A stretch of DNA of 64,000 bases from Clostridia bacterium (GCA_009929735.1 RZZU01000009.1:21698-85697), one strand, 5' to 3'; counted from the stretch's first letter, positions 25,214-33,900 are shown. Numbers and translations are program-made. The notes: generated from the sequence alone by a model not told the origin.

Positions 25214-26077
25214 ATGACTAATAAGAATACTCCATATCTTTGTGGCGGCACCTTTTTTGTTCTTTTATTACAAGCAAAAAGGTTAAGACGCAAGGCACGA
25301 GACAAATATCAAGGTGGCACAGATGGCCTTAACGATACAGATGTTATGAAAGGCCTTATTTATGTAGTTACAGGACAAGCAGTAGATCCATACAATGATT
25401 CATTTAAGAAGAACACATCAGAGTACAAGTCCTGCAAATACAATGGCGGTACATACATTCCATTTAATGAAGTTTCTACAGTCAGCAGTTTTGATAATGC
25501 TATAAAAAGCAAATACTCCGACACCCTGGATAGAATGTCGGAGTTCACAAACGAGTATTTGATTGTTGAGAATTCAGAAAAAAGAGAATGGCTTATAAAA
25601 GCTTTGCTCGATGTGATTGAGCAAGATGTGGAAATCAAAGATGAGGATTTATTCTATATTTGTAGTAATGGGGATACCATTTCAAAGTCTGCCCTATTCG
25701 AAATTTTAAGCATTGAATTTGAGCCTTTTCTTATAGGAGTATTACACTATATCCTATTGAACCGTAACAACAATACACTTGGCCGTAGCACATTCGAGTC
25801 ATGGCATACTAGGCAATCTTCTCATTCAGAATGGAATTTTGTCAGTAATATAGGTTGTGCGGTTACCCGCCCAATAACAGTATTTATGATGGCTGTTAAA
25901 AAAGAAGATTATAATGATTTTGCGGAAGACGAAGAAGAACCGGAGATTATTATAGAAGATGCCACAGCTGGAGCATCAACACAGAACGTAACGCAGATAG
26001 TGAATAACCCCACAATTGTGAATCAGTATGGAGAAAAGAACATTCACATAGACCGGGTAGACACTTTAAATTTGTAA
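25214..26077 (+). CDS. Defence operon 1, gene A: unrecognised protein with C-terminal QxGxxN motif
   Basis: This 287-aa protein has a globular N-terminal region (about 1-225) of unknown family. Conserved points shared with A' (51872-52765) include LCGGTF, LLLQA, YIPF/YLPF, LLNR and TRPI. An acidic linker (DFAEDEEEPE) follows, then a short C-terminal motif VNQYGEKNIHIDRVDTL. The next protein carries the near-identical motif at its N-terminus. ATG 25214 follows AGGGGGG; an ATG 4 bases upstream opens only a three-codon frame. It heads an apparent eight-gene operon. Confidence 0.85.
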   Translation: MTNKNTPYLCGGTFFVLLLQAKRLRRKARDKYQGGTDGLNDTDVMKGLIYVVTGQAVDPYNDSFKKNTSEYKSCKYNGGTYIPFNEVSTVSSFDNAIKSKYSDTLDRMSEFTNEYLIVENSEKREWLIKALLDVIEQDVEIKDEDLFYICSNGDTISKSALFEILSIEFEPFLIGVLHYILLNRNNNTLGRSTFESWHTRQSSHSEWNFVSNIGCAVTRPITVFMMAVKKEDYNDFAEDEEEPEIIIEDATAGASTQNVTQIVNNPTIVNQYGEKNIHIDRVDTLNL

Positions 26078-26093
26078 ACGGGAGGTGCAATGA

Positions 26094-26735
26094 TTGAAAA
26101 ATGAACTACAACAGGCACCTTCAAGTATTGTGCCTGCTAATCCTACTACTGTTAATCAATATGGGGAGAAGAATGTCCACGTAGACCACGCTGATAATAT
26201 TCATCAGACAGTTAACTATAATTTAACATTCATAGATCGAAGCCCTAATGGGAGAAGAGAAAATGTCACTCAGAATATAAATACAGACTACTACAACCTA
26301 TTTGTTATAAGCGGTGAGACTTTTATGCATGATCATTTTCTTGTTCCAAAAGACCGTGCCTTAGTCAAGGGAACCATATCTGATGACTTATTTGAAAGAT
26401 TGGCTGCTCTTACACCGGAAGCTATAGAGGAAATAAAGACATTTCCTGCACTATTTGCAAGTGAAAATACGGATTATTGGGGAAAGACTGACCCTGAACA
26501 GCAAACCATATATGGACTTGTAAGAGAAATAAGAACCCAAGATAATGGAATCATGATTTATTACAAAGATTTAAACTTCATACCACAACAAAGAATTAAT
26601 GAGATTTCTTTCGAACTGGGAATGGGTCGTCCAAGAGCCATAACTTCTTTAAATACAACCAGATGGACAATAAAGAAAATTAATCTCATTGAAGCATTAA
26701 CCGATGCCGGAATCAGCGTTCTGGCACCAACTTAA
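26094..26735 (+). CDS. Defence operon 1, gene B: partner protein with N-terminal QxGxxN motif
   Basis: 213 aa. A TTG start is chosen: GGAGG lies 7 bp upstream, and the ATG at 26090 is out of frame and stops after four codons. Residues about 16-38 repeat the motif of gene A's tail (VNQYGEKNVHVDHADNI). The C-terminal domain (about 60-213) is of unknown family. It is strongly conserved with B': FPxLFASEN, GKTD, RxQDNGI, IPQQ, then LNxTxWxIK, NLIE and a final AGISVLAPT. No catalytic residues are evident, suggesting a sensor or adaptor. Confidence 0.83.
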   Translation: MKNELQQAPSSIVPANPTTVNQYGEKNVHVDHADNIHQTVNYNLTFIDRSPNGRRENVTQNINTDYYNLFVISGETFMHDHFLVPKDRALVKGTISDDLFERLAALTPEAIEEIKTFPALFASENTDYWGKTDPEQQTIYGLVREIRTQDNGIMIYYKDLNFIPQQRINEISFELGMGRPRAITSLNTTRWTIKKINLIEALTDAGISVLAPT

Positions 26736-26754
26736 AAGAAAAGGAGGCGGTACA

Positions 26755-29040
26755 ATGCAACCTAAAGTACCTTCTGAAATCACACAGATTTCTCTAAATG
26801 ATGCTACATATAAAGACTGTGGTGTTTCCATTCAACCAACTCTTGTGAATTTCTTCTTTGGAAATAATGGTACTGGGAAATCTACTGTCGCAAAAACCAT
26901 AAAAGCCGATAATGGCACAACCTGGAGAGCGGGCAAGTCAGCTACAGATTACAACATCCATGTTTACAATCAGGATTTTATTAACGCCAATTTGCAGAAT
27001 TACCACAATATGCCCGGGGTTTTTACTGTAAATGAAGTTAATATTGAAATTCAAAAGCAGATTGAAGATAAAACCACAGAAAAAGAAACGGCATCTACAG
27101 CTTTTGGTGTTGCAACTGAGGAAAAAAAGAAAAAAGAAGAAGCTAATACTGCTTTATTTACTATCTTTCAAGATGAATGTTGGGACAAAACAAAAGTCCT
27201 GCGTGAGACATTTGATGGAACCCAAACAGGCAAGAAACGAAAACATCAGTTTGCTGAGGCCATCCTTGAGATAAAAACTCCAAAAGAACATGACAAGGTA
27301 GCTTTGAAAAGATTATATGATGCTGCTTATGCCTCCGATTCCAAAAAATATGATGAGTTTAAAATAACAGCTGATACTTCTGTTCTTGATAAGCTTGGTG
27401 GAATCGATATTCTTGGCAAATCTATTGTTAGTAGTGCTAACACTCCATTTGCAGAATTTATCAAAGCATTAAATGCAACTGCCTGGGTTCGCCAAGGTCA
27501 TGAACAATACAGAGAAACTCCTGACAGTAAATGCCCATATTGTCAGCAGAAACTTCCTGAGAAGTTTGAGGATGATATAAAAGCCTGCTTTGATGCTCAG
27601 TACCAGAGTGATACTATTGCACTTAAGGATTTCTATGACACATATAAGCAGAAGGCAAATGAGATATTTGCTCCGCTACAGTCAGTTCCGCAAGACCTTT
27701 ATCCTGAAATCGAAATTGTGCCATACAACGATAAACTTGCGGCTTTAAAAGGTATCATTTCTTCAAATCTTCAGCAAATCTCAGAAAAAATTGCTGATCC
27801 TTCCATTATTATTACCATTGATGATACCGAACCTACACTTAAAGAACTTAATGACATAATAAATGAATTCAATAAACTAATCAGTGAAAATAACGATGTC
27901 ATTGCCGCTAAACCAAAGAAGCAAGCTGAATGTAAGATAAGTGTATGGGAGTTACTAGCTTTTACGGTTAAAGACGAAGTTAATCGCTATAACACTAGCA
28001 AAACAATACTGGAAAAAGAAATTACTGCTTTTTCAGTACAGATTACCACTAACAAAAATACTGTTCAGCGTATTACTGGTGAGATTTCAGATCTCAATAG
28101 GCAAATAGTCAGTACTAAAGCAACCATTGATAGTGTGAATACTCTTTTGCGTGATTCCGGGTTTCAAGGGTTTAGTATAAGAGAAAAGGTTGACACACCC
28201 AATGTATATGAGGTTATTAGACCCAATGGTAGTATTGCAGAAAATTTGAGCGAGGGAGAACGTAATTTTATAGCCTTCCTATATTTTTATCACCTTGTTC
28301 GAGGTAGCGAAACTGCCGACGGGGGTCTTAGAGATAAAATTGTAGTCATCGACGACCCTGTTTCCAGTATGGATAGTAGCTCCCTATTTATCGTGAGTGC
28401 CCTAGTTCGTGAGATGATTGACATTTGCCATAACAATGCTGAAGAAAGAGTTCCTATTGTACAAGGTAACTTTATAAAGCAAATCTTCATTCTGACTCAC
28501 AATGCCTATTTCCATAGGGAGATTACATACAATCAAGTAAAGCACTATCAATATGTAAACTTTTATCTCATCTGTAAAGTAGATAATAAATCATCTATTA
28601 GACTGTGTGAAAAGCAGAACCCGGACATCCCAACAGAAAAGGTAAATGTTAATCCTGTTCAAAATTCTTATGCTGCATTGTGGGACGAGTATAAGGAAGT
28701 AACATCAGCCATACCATTGATGAATGTTATCCGCCGCATCCTGGAATATTACTTTTTGCAGCTATGCGGATATGATGGTGCAATACTCCGCAAGCGCATC
28801 CTTATGGATAACAAAGATAACTTCATAACTCACAAAGAAGATGGCAGCGAAGATACTACTCAATATCAAATGGCATCTGCAATGCTTTCTTATATTAGTG
28901 CAAATTCTATTGGTATTAATGATGGAATGAACTATGTGGATGATTGCATAGATGTAGTCCAGAGCCGAGAAACATTTGAGATGATATTTACATTTATGAG
29001 TCAAGAACAGCATTACAAAATGATGATGGGCATCAAATAG
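26755..29040 (+). CDS. Rad50/RloC-like zinc-hook ATPase (defence operon 1)
   Basis: 761 aa from MQPKVPSEITQ (AAAAGGAGG upstream). Walker A FFFGNNGTGKST is at about residues 33-44, a long coiled coil spans about 95-490 with a zinc-hook-like CPYCQQ at about 260, ABC signature LSEGERNF at about 497, Walker B KIVVIDDPVSSMD at about 527 and H-loop LTHNAYFH at about 579. This is the architecture of RloC anticodon nucleases and related AAA_13 defence ATPases. A C-terminal RRILE (about 659) and a His about 30 residues on resemble the PrrC R/E/H triad, but nuclease activity is unproven. Confidence 0.85.
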   Translation: MQPKVPSEITQISLNDATYKDCGVSIQPTLVNFFFGNNGTGKSTVAKTIKADNGTTWRAGKSATDYNIHVYNQDFINANLQNYHNMPGVFTVNEVNIEIQKQIEDKTTEKETASTAFGVATEEKKKKEEANTALFTIFQDECWDKTKVLRETFDGTQTGKKRKHQFAEAILEIKTPKEHDKVALKRLYDAAYASDSKKYDEFKITADTSVLDKLGGIDILGKSIVSSANTPFAEFIKALNATAWVRQGHEQYRETPDSKCPYCQQKLPEKFEDDIKACFDAQYQSDTIALKDFYDTYKQKANEIFAPLQSVPQDLYPEIEIVPYNDKLAALKGIISSNLQQISEKIADPSIIITIDDTEPTLKELNDIINEFNKLISENNDVIAAKPKKQAECKISVWELLAFTVKDEVNRYNTSKTILEKEITAFSVQITTNKNTVQRITGEISDLNRQIVSTKATIDSVNTLLRDSGFQGFSIREKVDTPNVYEVIRPNGSIAENLSEGERNFIAFLYFYHLVRGSETADGGLRDKIVVIDDPVSSMDSSSLFIVSALVREMIDICHNNAEERVPIVQGNFIKQIFILTHNAYFHREITYNQVKHYQYVNFYLICKVDNKSSIRLCEKQNPDIPTEKVNVNPVQNSYAALWDEYKEVTSAIPLMNVIRRILEYYFLQLCGYDGAILRKRILMDNKDNFITHKEDGSEDTTQYQMASAMLSYISANSIGINDGMNYVDDCIDVVQSRETFEMIFTFMSQEQHYKMMMGIK

Positions 29041-29066
29041 ATTTTCTAAAGACTGGAGGTTACAAA

Positions 29067-29270
29067 ATGCGTATCAGCTATAACAAGCTATGGAAGATGC
29101 TAATCGACAAAAACATGAATAAGCAGGATTTAAAAGAATTAAGTGGTGTAAGTGCCGCCTCCATTGCCAAATTAGGAAAAGGCGAAAATATCACTACTGA
29201 TGTCCTTCTTAAGATTTGTGAGGCTTTGGATTGTCGCTTGGAAGATATTTTAGAAACAATAAGAAAATAA
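29067..29270 (+). CDS. XRE-family HTH regulator
   Basis: A 67-aa single-domain HTH: MRISYNKLWKMLIDKNMNK, then the recognition-helix region LSGVSAASIAKLGKGENITT and LLKICEALDCRLEDILE, which is the Xre/Cro type with the acidic end seen in many restriction-system and toxin-antitoxin regulators. It lies 26 bp after the ATPase and 11 bp before the glycosylase. It may restrain the operon or act as a controller of the nearby restriction-modification genes. Confidence 0.88.
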   Translation: MRISYNKLWKMLIDKNMNKQDLKELSGVSAASIAKLGKGENITTDVLLKICEALDCRLEDILETIRK

Positions 29271-29281
29271 TGGAGGGCTAA

Positions 29282-29926
29282 ATGACAAACCGCATAATCA
29301 CATTAAATATTGATAGTCCATCTGTTCAATACCTTTGTAAAAAGGATTTACGGATAGCCAAGGTCATTAATATGGTTGGTCCCATCACATACGAGCTTCA
29401 TGAGGATTCCTACCGTTTTTTAGTTAACACCATCATTGGACAGATGCTCTCGAATAAGGTTTCAGATATTATATCTGCAAGATTAGAGACTTTATGTAAT
29501 GGTTGCATCAGTGCTGACGTAATAAACCAGCTATCAGACGAACAACTTAAGAGCATCGGAATTTCAAATTCAAAAATATCATATATTCGGGTTCTAACCA
29601 CTACTATAGAATCTGGCGAAATTGATTTTAAATCTCTAAATGAATTATCTGATGCTGAGGTGATTAAAAAGCTGACGGCAATTCGTGGTATCGGAGTGTG
29701 GACTGCAAATATGTATTTAATTTTCGTTTTGAATAGACAAGACATCCTACCTACCAATGATGCTGCTTTCCTGCAAGCGTATGAATGGTTATATAAAACA
29801 ACTGATAGATCAGAAAAAACAGTGGAAATAAAATGTAAAAAGTGGAAACCCTATTCATCTATTGCTGCACGTTATCTTTACCGTGCTTTAGATTCTGGTT
29901 TAACAAAAATTGAATTTAATTTATAA
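29282..29926 (+). CDS. HhH-GPD DNA glycosylase (AlkA-like)
   Basis: This 214-aa protein has the HhH-GPD core: LTAIRGIGVWTANMYLIF, followed by the Pro/Asp loop ILPTNDAAF with the probable catalytic Asp, within the helical AlkA/3-methyladenine glycosylase fold. The early FLVNTIIGQMLSNKVSDII segment is also typical. No C-terminal Fe-S cysteine cluster is seen. Placement between a regulator and restriction nucleases and near an m5C methyltransferase suggests repair of T:G mismatches from deaminated 5mC, or removal of damaged or modified bases from invading DNA. Specificity is inferred. Confidence 0.85.
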   Translation: MTNRIITLNIDSPSVQYLCKKDLRIAKVINMVGPITYELHEDSYRFLVNTIIGQMLSNKVSDIISARLETLCNGCISADVINQLSDEQLKSIGISNSKISYIRVLTTTIESGEIDFKSLNELSDAEVIKKLTAIRGIGVWTANMYLIFVLNRQDILPTNDAAFLQAYEWLYKTTDRSEKTVEIKCKKWKPYSSIAARYLYRALDSGLTKIEFNL

Positions 29927-29952
29927 AAAATAAGATAAAAGGAGTGCTAATC

Positions 29953-31110
29953 ATGAAAAGAGTTTCGATATCAAAAAATGATATTCTAAAATCCATATAC
30001 TTCATTACGGCGATAACACAAAAGCAAAATAGTGCAACTATGCAAGGAGCCCTTAGTTCTAAAGGTGATTTAATGGGTGGTATTTTCGACAGATGGATAA
30101 ACACTGTGCCAGAAAGCGTTATTTTTAATAAATTGATACTGCCTGACGTTGACGAAGGACATTCAACAGAAATAATATCTGATTTTTATCTCTATGATCC
30201 TAGAACAGCAGGAATTGCTCCAGATGTCATTGGATTAAGAACGGAAAATAAAATAATACCCTTTGTAATATTTGACGAAAAATGGGTTCCAGTTGATGGG
30301 ATGCCACAAATCGAAATAAAGACATTCAAAAAACCGCAAAAAATGATATCACTTCGTAACCAGGCTTACGATAATAAATACTTGGTAATGTCCGAGAGCG
30401 AATTTAGAATTGATTATTTGCTACCATTTTTTGATTCAAATATTTTTGCCGAAGAAATCCATCAAAATCTAGTAATGGATGACTCTGCTTTTATAATTTC
30501 AAATTCAGAAAATAATATACAAGGTATTGATAAAGTTAATCTTTCCGATGACACAATTGGAGATGTTACTCTACTTAAAATTACTACTGCAAAATCATTT
30601 ATGGATTATGCAACTTTCTGCGAAGGGACAGTTAGTATTCAGTATCTTACGAATATCGAGAAGAAAAACAGAAAGCCGTCTGGTGCCATGCTCAATACCC
30701 CGCTTAAAAACCTTTGTGATAAAAAAGAAGGTGAATTATTTAGGTTCAATTCAAGTTGGTATGAAGGTATTACTGAGGGGGGAATCCCCTTTTATACCAA
30801 GAACTCCCGTGGTTCATCTAATAGATTCTTATTTAAAACACTAGATTTATATGTTGAAAATATATCTGCTCTGTCTGTTATTAAGAAATCTAACAGTTCT
30901 ATTTATTTAGAGGCAAAAGATTATGCAACTATTAATGAATTTGTTTTAGAGAAAAACGAAATTTACAAAGTTGACTTTTCTATGCTTGATAGAAGCTCTA
31001 ACAACGGTGAGGAATACTTTATGCAGAAAAGCTTAATCCAACACATACCTGATTACGAAAATCAGTTAAAGAATCAATTAAAACAAATTATTATTGGGGG
31101 TATAAAGTAA
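29953..31110 (+). CDS. Candidate restriction endonuclease, PD-(D/E)XK-like (defence operon 1)
   Basis: 385 aa from MKRVSISKNDIL (AAAAGGAGTG upstream). I do not recognise the family. A PD-(D/E)XK-like arrangement is visible: IAPDVIGLRTEN followed about 30 residues later by MPQIEIKTFKK (E-x-K). Tests for activity are needed. The segment GGIFDRWINTVPESVIF and the beta-rich second half are unassigned. The adjacent nuclease (31110-31664) begins at its stop codon (TAATG), suggesting the two proteins work together or form a complex. Confidence 0.6.
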   Translation: MKRVSISKNDILKSIYFITAITQKQNSATMQGALSSKGDLMGGIFDRWINTVPESVIFNKLILPDVDEGHSTEIISDFYLYDPRTAGIAPDVIGLRTENKIIPFVIFDEKWVPVDGMPQIEIKTFKKPQKMISLRNQAYDNKYLVMSESEFRIDYLLPFFDSNIFAEEIHQNLVMDDSAFIISNSENNIQGIDKVNLSDDTIGDVTLLKITTAKSFMDYATFCEGTVSIQYLTNIEKKNRKPSGAMLNTPLKNLCDKKEGELFRFNSSWYEGITEGGIPFYTKNSRGSSNRFLFKTLDLYVENISALSVIKKSNSSIYLEAKDYATINEFVLEKNEIYKVDFSMLDRSSNNGEEYFMQKSLIQHIPDYENQLKNQLKQIIIGGIK

Positions 31111-31664
31111 TGAAAGATTGTAAAGTGAGGTTAAAAAATGGCACTATTATAACGGGAGACGAATTTGATACAAATGATTTTCTTAAATTAAAGGAAATTT
31201 TCAAAAAGTGGCTTAATATCAACGCTGATCTAAAATCTTTAAAAGGTCGCGGACTAAATGTTCCAGATGTATTTAGCGAGGCACTTTTCTGCATAGCCTT
31301 TGATGCTGTGCGCACTAATAATGATCCTGGCGCTCGCTCTTATGATTGTGTAATTAAGGCAACTGGTGAAGGTGTTCAAGTGAAATCTGCATCTATTTCA
31401 ACCGATTGTACTTCATTTGGCCCGACATCAACTTGGGATTTATTATATTATGCTGATTTTGCACCAAATGGATATGTAGATGGCAATGTCTGGTTCTATA
31501 AAATTGACTCAGATGACGTATATGGTTTGATACTTAACAATAAAAAAAATGAAACCTTCGCTGATCAGCAAGCACAAGGACGCCGTCCCCGTTTTTCCAT
31601 TCAATCTAGTATAATTAGGAAAAAAGGCCTTAAACCTATTAAAAAGATGAGTTTGGTAGATTAA
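31110..31664 (+). CDS. Bsp6I-like type II restriction endonuclease
   Basis: This 184-aa protein resembles the Bsp6I restriction enzyme family (GCNGC-type) as I recall it. Features are KGRGLNVPDVFSEALFCIAF, the nuclease core YDCVIKATGEGVQVKSAS (D...VxVK), TSFGPTSTWDLLYYADF and the diagnostic DQQAQGRRPRFSI. The matching m5C methyltransferase is at 32487-33623. Recognition specificity is not established here, and no database comparison was made. Confidence 0.65.
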   Translation: MKDCKVRLKNGTIITGDEFDTNDFLKLKEIFKKWLNINADLKSLKGRGLNVPDVFSEALFCIAFDAVRTNNDPGARSYDCVIKATGEGVQVKSASISTDCTSFGPTSTWDLLYYADFAPNGYVDGNVWFYKIDSDDVYGLILNNKKNETFADQQAQGRRPRFSIQSSIIRKKGLKPIKKMSLVD

Positions 31665-31698
31665 TACATCTACAATTATAAATTGCGAGGGTGTAAAT

Positions 31699-32442
31699 AT
31701 GTTTTCTAAAATGAATATATGCGGTAACGATTACTATATTAGTAGTAAAAAAACATTTATCCCTTTAGGGAGATTTAAGAATAGTACAATTGAAAAAGTA
31801 TTTGAGTTTGCTTATAATATGACTTTCTCTGGTGAAGGAGAACACCGTGATCACAGAAGTGGTGGTACCCATAATAGGCGAAACGGTGAAATATTCGCAA
31901 ATACATTTCAAGGAAAATTGGCTGAATGTGCTCTTTATAATTTATTTACAAAAAATAAAATCAATACAACTGAACCAGACTTTGGAATTTATAAACTCGG
32001 AGTTTGGGATGCTGAAGATATTAATGTTAATGGTAATAGTATCTCAATTAAGTCTACAAAGGCATTTGGAAATCTGCTTCTTCTGGAAGAAAAAGATTGG
32101 GATGAAAATGCAGTATATCTACCAAATCAGAAGACCTATGATTATACATTTTTAGTTCGTATGGATCCGTTCTGTGAAGAACTTCTTAGAAAAAACCGAT
32201 TTTTGTATTCAGACCATGTAGATAAAAATACTTTAAAAAGCATACTCCTTAGTGAAATTTGGAAGTATGATATTCCGGGGTTCATATCAAAAGAGGATTT
32301 AATTGATGTAATTTGTTTAAAACATATCATCTATCGTGGAAACAAATTAAACGGAAACACAATTATGGATGCTACAAATTATTATATTCAAGCTGGTGAT
32401 ATGAGAACTATTGATGAGTTTATCGCAGAACTAAACAAATAA
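31699..32442 (+). CDS. Candidate PD-(D/E)XK nuclease, third in defence operon 1
   Basis: 247 aa, family unknown. A nuclease-like order is visible: QGKLAECALYNLF (glutamate helix), then LGVWDAEDINVNG and SISIKSTKAFGNLLLLE (D...IxK). An early charged segment GEGEHRDHRSGGTHNRRNGE is unusual and could bind DNA or metal. It ends the apparent operon that starts at gene A. A DNA-binding or nuclease subunit partnered with the Bsp6I-like enzyme is one possibility. Confidence 0.6.
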   Translation: MFSKMNICGNDYYISSKKTFIPLGRFKNSTIEKVFEFAYNMTFSGEGEHRDHRSGGTHNRRNGEIFANTFQGKLAECALYNLFTKNKINTTEPDFGIYKLGVWDAEDINVNGNSISIKSTKAFGNLLLLEEKDWDENAVYLPNQKTYDYTFLVRMDPFCEELLRKNRFLYSDHVDKNTLKSILLSEIWKYDIPGFISKEDLIDVICLKHIIYRGNKLNGNTIMDATNYYIQAGDMRTIDEFIAELNK

Positions 32443-32446
32443 AAAA

Positions 32447-32480
32447 ACAGAGAGTGTATACTGGCTGATACATTCTCTGT
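32447..32480. terminator. Bidirectional terminator between convergent genes
   Basis: ACAGAGAGTGTA pairs with TACATTCTCTGT (one G-U), with a 10-nt loop. It is preceded by an A-run and followed by TTGCTTTTATTTT, so it can terminate both the plus-strand defence operon and the minus-strand methyltransferase. Confidence 0.8.
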
Positions 32481-32486
32481 TTGCTT

Positions 32487-33623
32487 TTATTTTATGATAT
32501 TTAATATTTCTTCTGCAATGAGCTTAATGACAGGAACTGAAACCGCATTGCCCGCTTGCTTATATAAATTGCTGTTTCCGTAATTCTTACCGTTAATCTT
32601 TGTCGGAAGAGTATACCCTTGTCCTACAGGAAACCCTTGTAGTTTAAATGTCTCAGCAGGAGTAAGTTTTCTTATTCCTTGTGGGGTTAAAATTAATGGA
32701 ACATTGTGACCTCCAGTACCCATATTAGCTGTAAGTGTAGGACAAACATCACTTTGATTCTTTCTTACATATTGACCGCGTCTAAGTTGGTAAAACTGAT
32801 ACATTTCTGTAATACTTTCCGTCAAGTTAATGCGAATGTCCTTTTTCTCACTTGATGTCACGTATTCCTCTTCTGTTACAAAATAATGAGGGTATCTATC
32901 TCTTGTATAGAAGTAGGATTTTTCATCCTCGGAATAATCAATAATTCTCTTAATATCTTCTTCTCTTTCCTCAGAAGTTTTTCTAATTTGATAGTTGGAT
33001 AGATTATCAAACATTAAAAACTTGTCAGCATCTTCCTGGTTTAAAAATCCTATAATGTATATTCTTTCTCGGTTTTGAGGCAAATCTGAATATAACATAG
33101 TATTTAGCACTGCCTCTTTTATTATATAACCACAATTTTCCAGCTCGGCTTTTATAACTTCATAAGTTCTTCCTTTATCATGAGATTTTAAATTCTTAAC
33201 ATTCTCCAAGAAAAGAATACGAGGCTTTTTTTCAAATTTGTCATACAATTGATTAATTAGATCAATAAAAGACATAAAGAGATTACCTCGTTCGTCTTCA
33301 AACCCTCTTTGATCTCCCGCAATACTGAATGCTTGACAAGGAAAACCTCCATTCAGTACATCGATTGGCTCAGATAGTATTTTCTCGTGTAGCTTACTAT
33401 AGCGTTCGTAATCATCGCTTTTTTCAGGATGAAGAACAGAATTAACATCACCCTCAAGTAAATTGTGCGAGAAATTTGTTCTATATGTTTCGCAAGCATA
33501 TTCGTCTATTTCATTTGCCCAGCTTAATATGTATTCGGATTCCGAATTTTGAGCGTTGAGAAATCCCAAACAAATACCCCCAACACCCGCAAATAAACTG
33601 CCAACTCTAATTTTTCTCTTCAT
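32487..33623 (-). CDS. Type II DNA cytosine-5 methyltransferase
   Basis: 378 aa from MKRKIRVGSLFAGVGG (AAAGGGA upstream; the frame extends 11 codons further). m5C motifs: I (SLFAGVGGICLGF), IV (NGGFPCQAFSIAG with catalytic Cys, about residue 93), VI (LFLENVKNL), VIII (LPQNRERIYIIGF), IX (IRKLTPAETFKLQGFP), X (KQAGNAVSVPV). It probably protects the host against the Bsp6I-like nuclease that converges on it. It shares an operon with the AbrB-like regulator. Confidence 0.92.
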   Translation of the reverse strand: MKRKIRVGSLFAGVGGICLGFLNAQNSESEYILSWANEIDEYACETYRTNFSHNLLEGDVNSVLHPEKSDDYERYSKLHEKILSEPIDVLNGGFPCQAFSIAGDQRGFEDERGNLFMSFIDLINQLYDKFEKKPRILFLENVKNLKSHDKGRTYEVIKAELENCGYIIKEAVLNTMLYSDLPQNRERIYIIGFLNQEDADKFLMFDNLSNYQIRKTSEEREEDIKRIIDYSEDEKSYFYTRDRYPHYFVTEEEYVTSSEKKDIRINLTESITEMYQFYQLRRGQYVRKNQSDVCPTLTANMGTGGHNVPLILTPQGIRKLTPAETFKLQGFPVGQGYTLPTKINGKNYGNSNLYKQAGNAVSVPVIKLIAEEILNIIK

Positions 33624-33658
33624 AGAATAGATCCCTTTCCACTTTCCAAATATCATTA

Positions 33659-33838
33659 TTAATCTTCTTCATCTTCGACAACCCTTAAAATTAATTGAGT
33701 ATTGATTTTGTCATAGTAAATTTTAAATTTACTCTTTCCTTTTTCTAGACTCAAATTCTCTAATATACTCTTTGGCATTCTAACCCGCATATCTTGTTGC
33801 AATAAATAAGTATCTAGATAAATTAAATTCTCATCCAT
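33659..33838 (-). CDS. AbrB/MazE-like small DNA-binding regulator
   Basis: 59 aa from MDENLIYLDTYLLQQDMRV (GGAGGG upstream). The segment MRVRMPKSILENLSLEKGKSKFKIYYD resembles the swapped-hairpin AbrB/SpoVT fold (RIPxxIRxxLxLxxGD-type). It lies directly upstream of the methyltransferase and downstream of a strong promoter with a TAGACTA repeat and palindrome, suggesting autoregulation of methyltransferase level, analogous to C-protein control. Confidence 0.6.
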   Translation of the reverse strand: MDENLIYLDTYLLQQDMRVRMPKSILENLSLEKGKSKFKIYYDKINTQLILRVVEDEED

Positions 33839-33871
33839 TAGCACCCTCCTCACCAGCGCATCACCAGACTA

Positions 33872-33900
33872 ATTATAGTCTATTTTTAGTCTAAAGTCAA
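33872..33900 (-). promoter_or_regulatory. Promoter with operator for AbrB-like/methyltransferase operon
   Basis: Minus strand: TTGACT (-35, 33895-33900), 17 nt, TATAAT (-10, 33872-33877). The -10 is embedded in the near-perfect palindrome GACTATAATTAGTC, and TAGACTA is repeated in the spacer. This is a strong consensus promoter with a built-in operator 34 bp from the start codon. Confidence 0.8.

Noticed and set aside
26090..26104. ATG at 26090 as the start of gene B
   Set aside because: It is out of frame and ends after four codons; the TTG at 26094 has a well-spaced ribosome site and opens the conserved frame.
28732..28835. Firm call of an anticodon nuclease active site
   Set aside because: RRILE also occurs in non-nuclease AAA_13 proteins, and the paralogue lacks the matching His.
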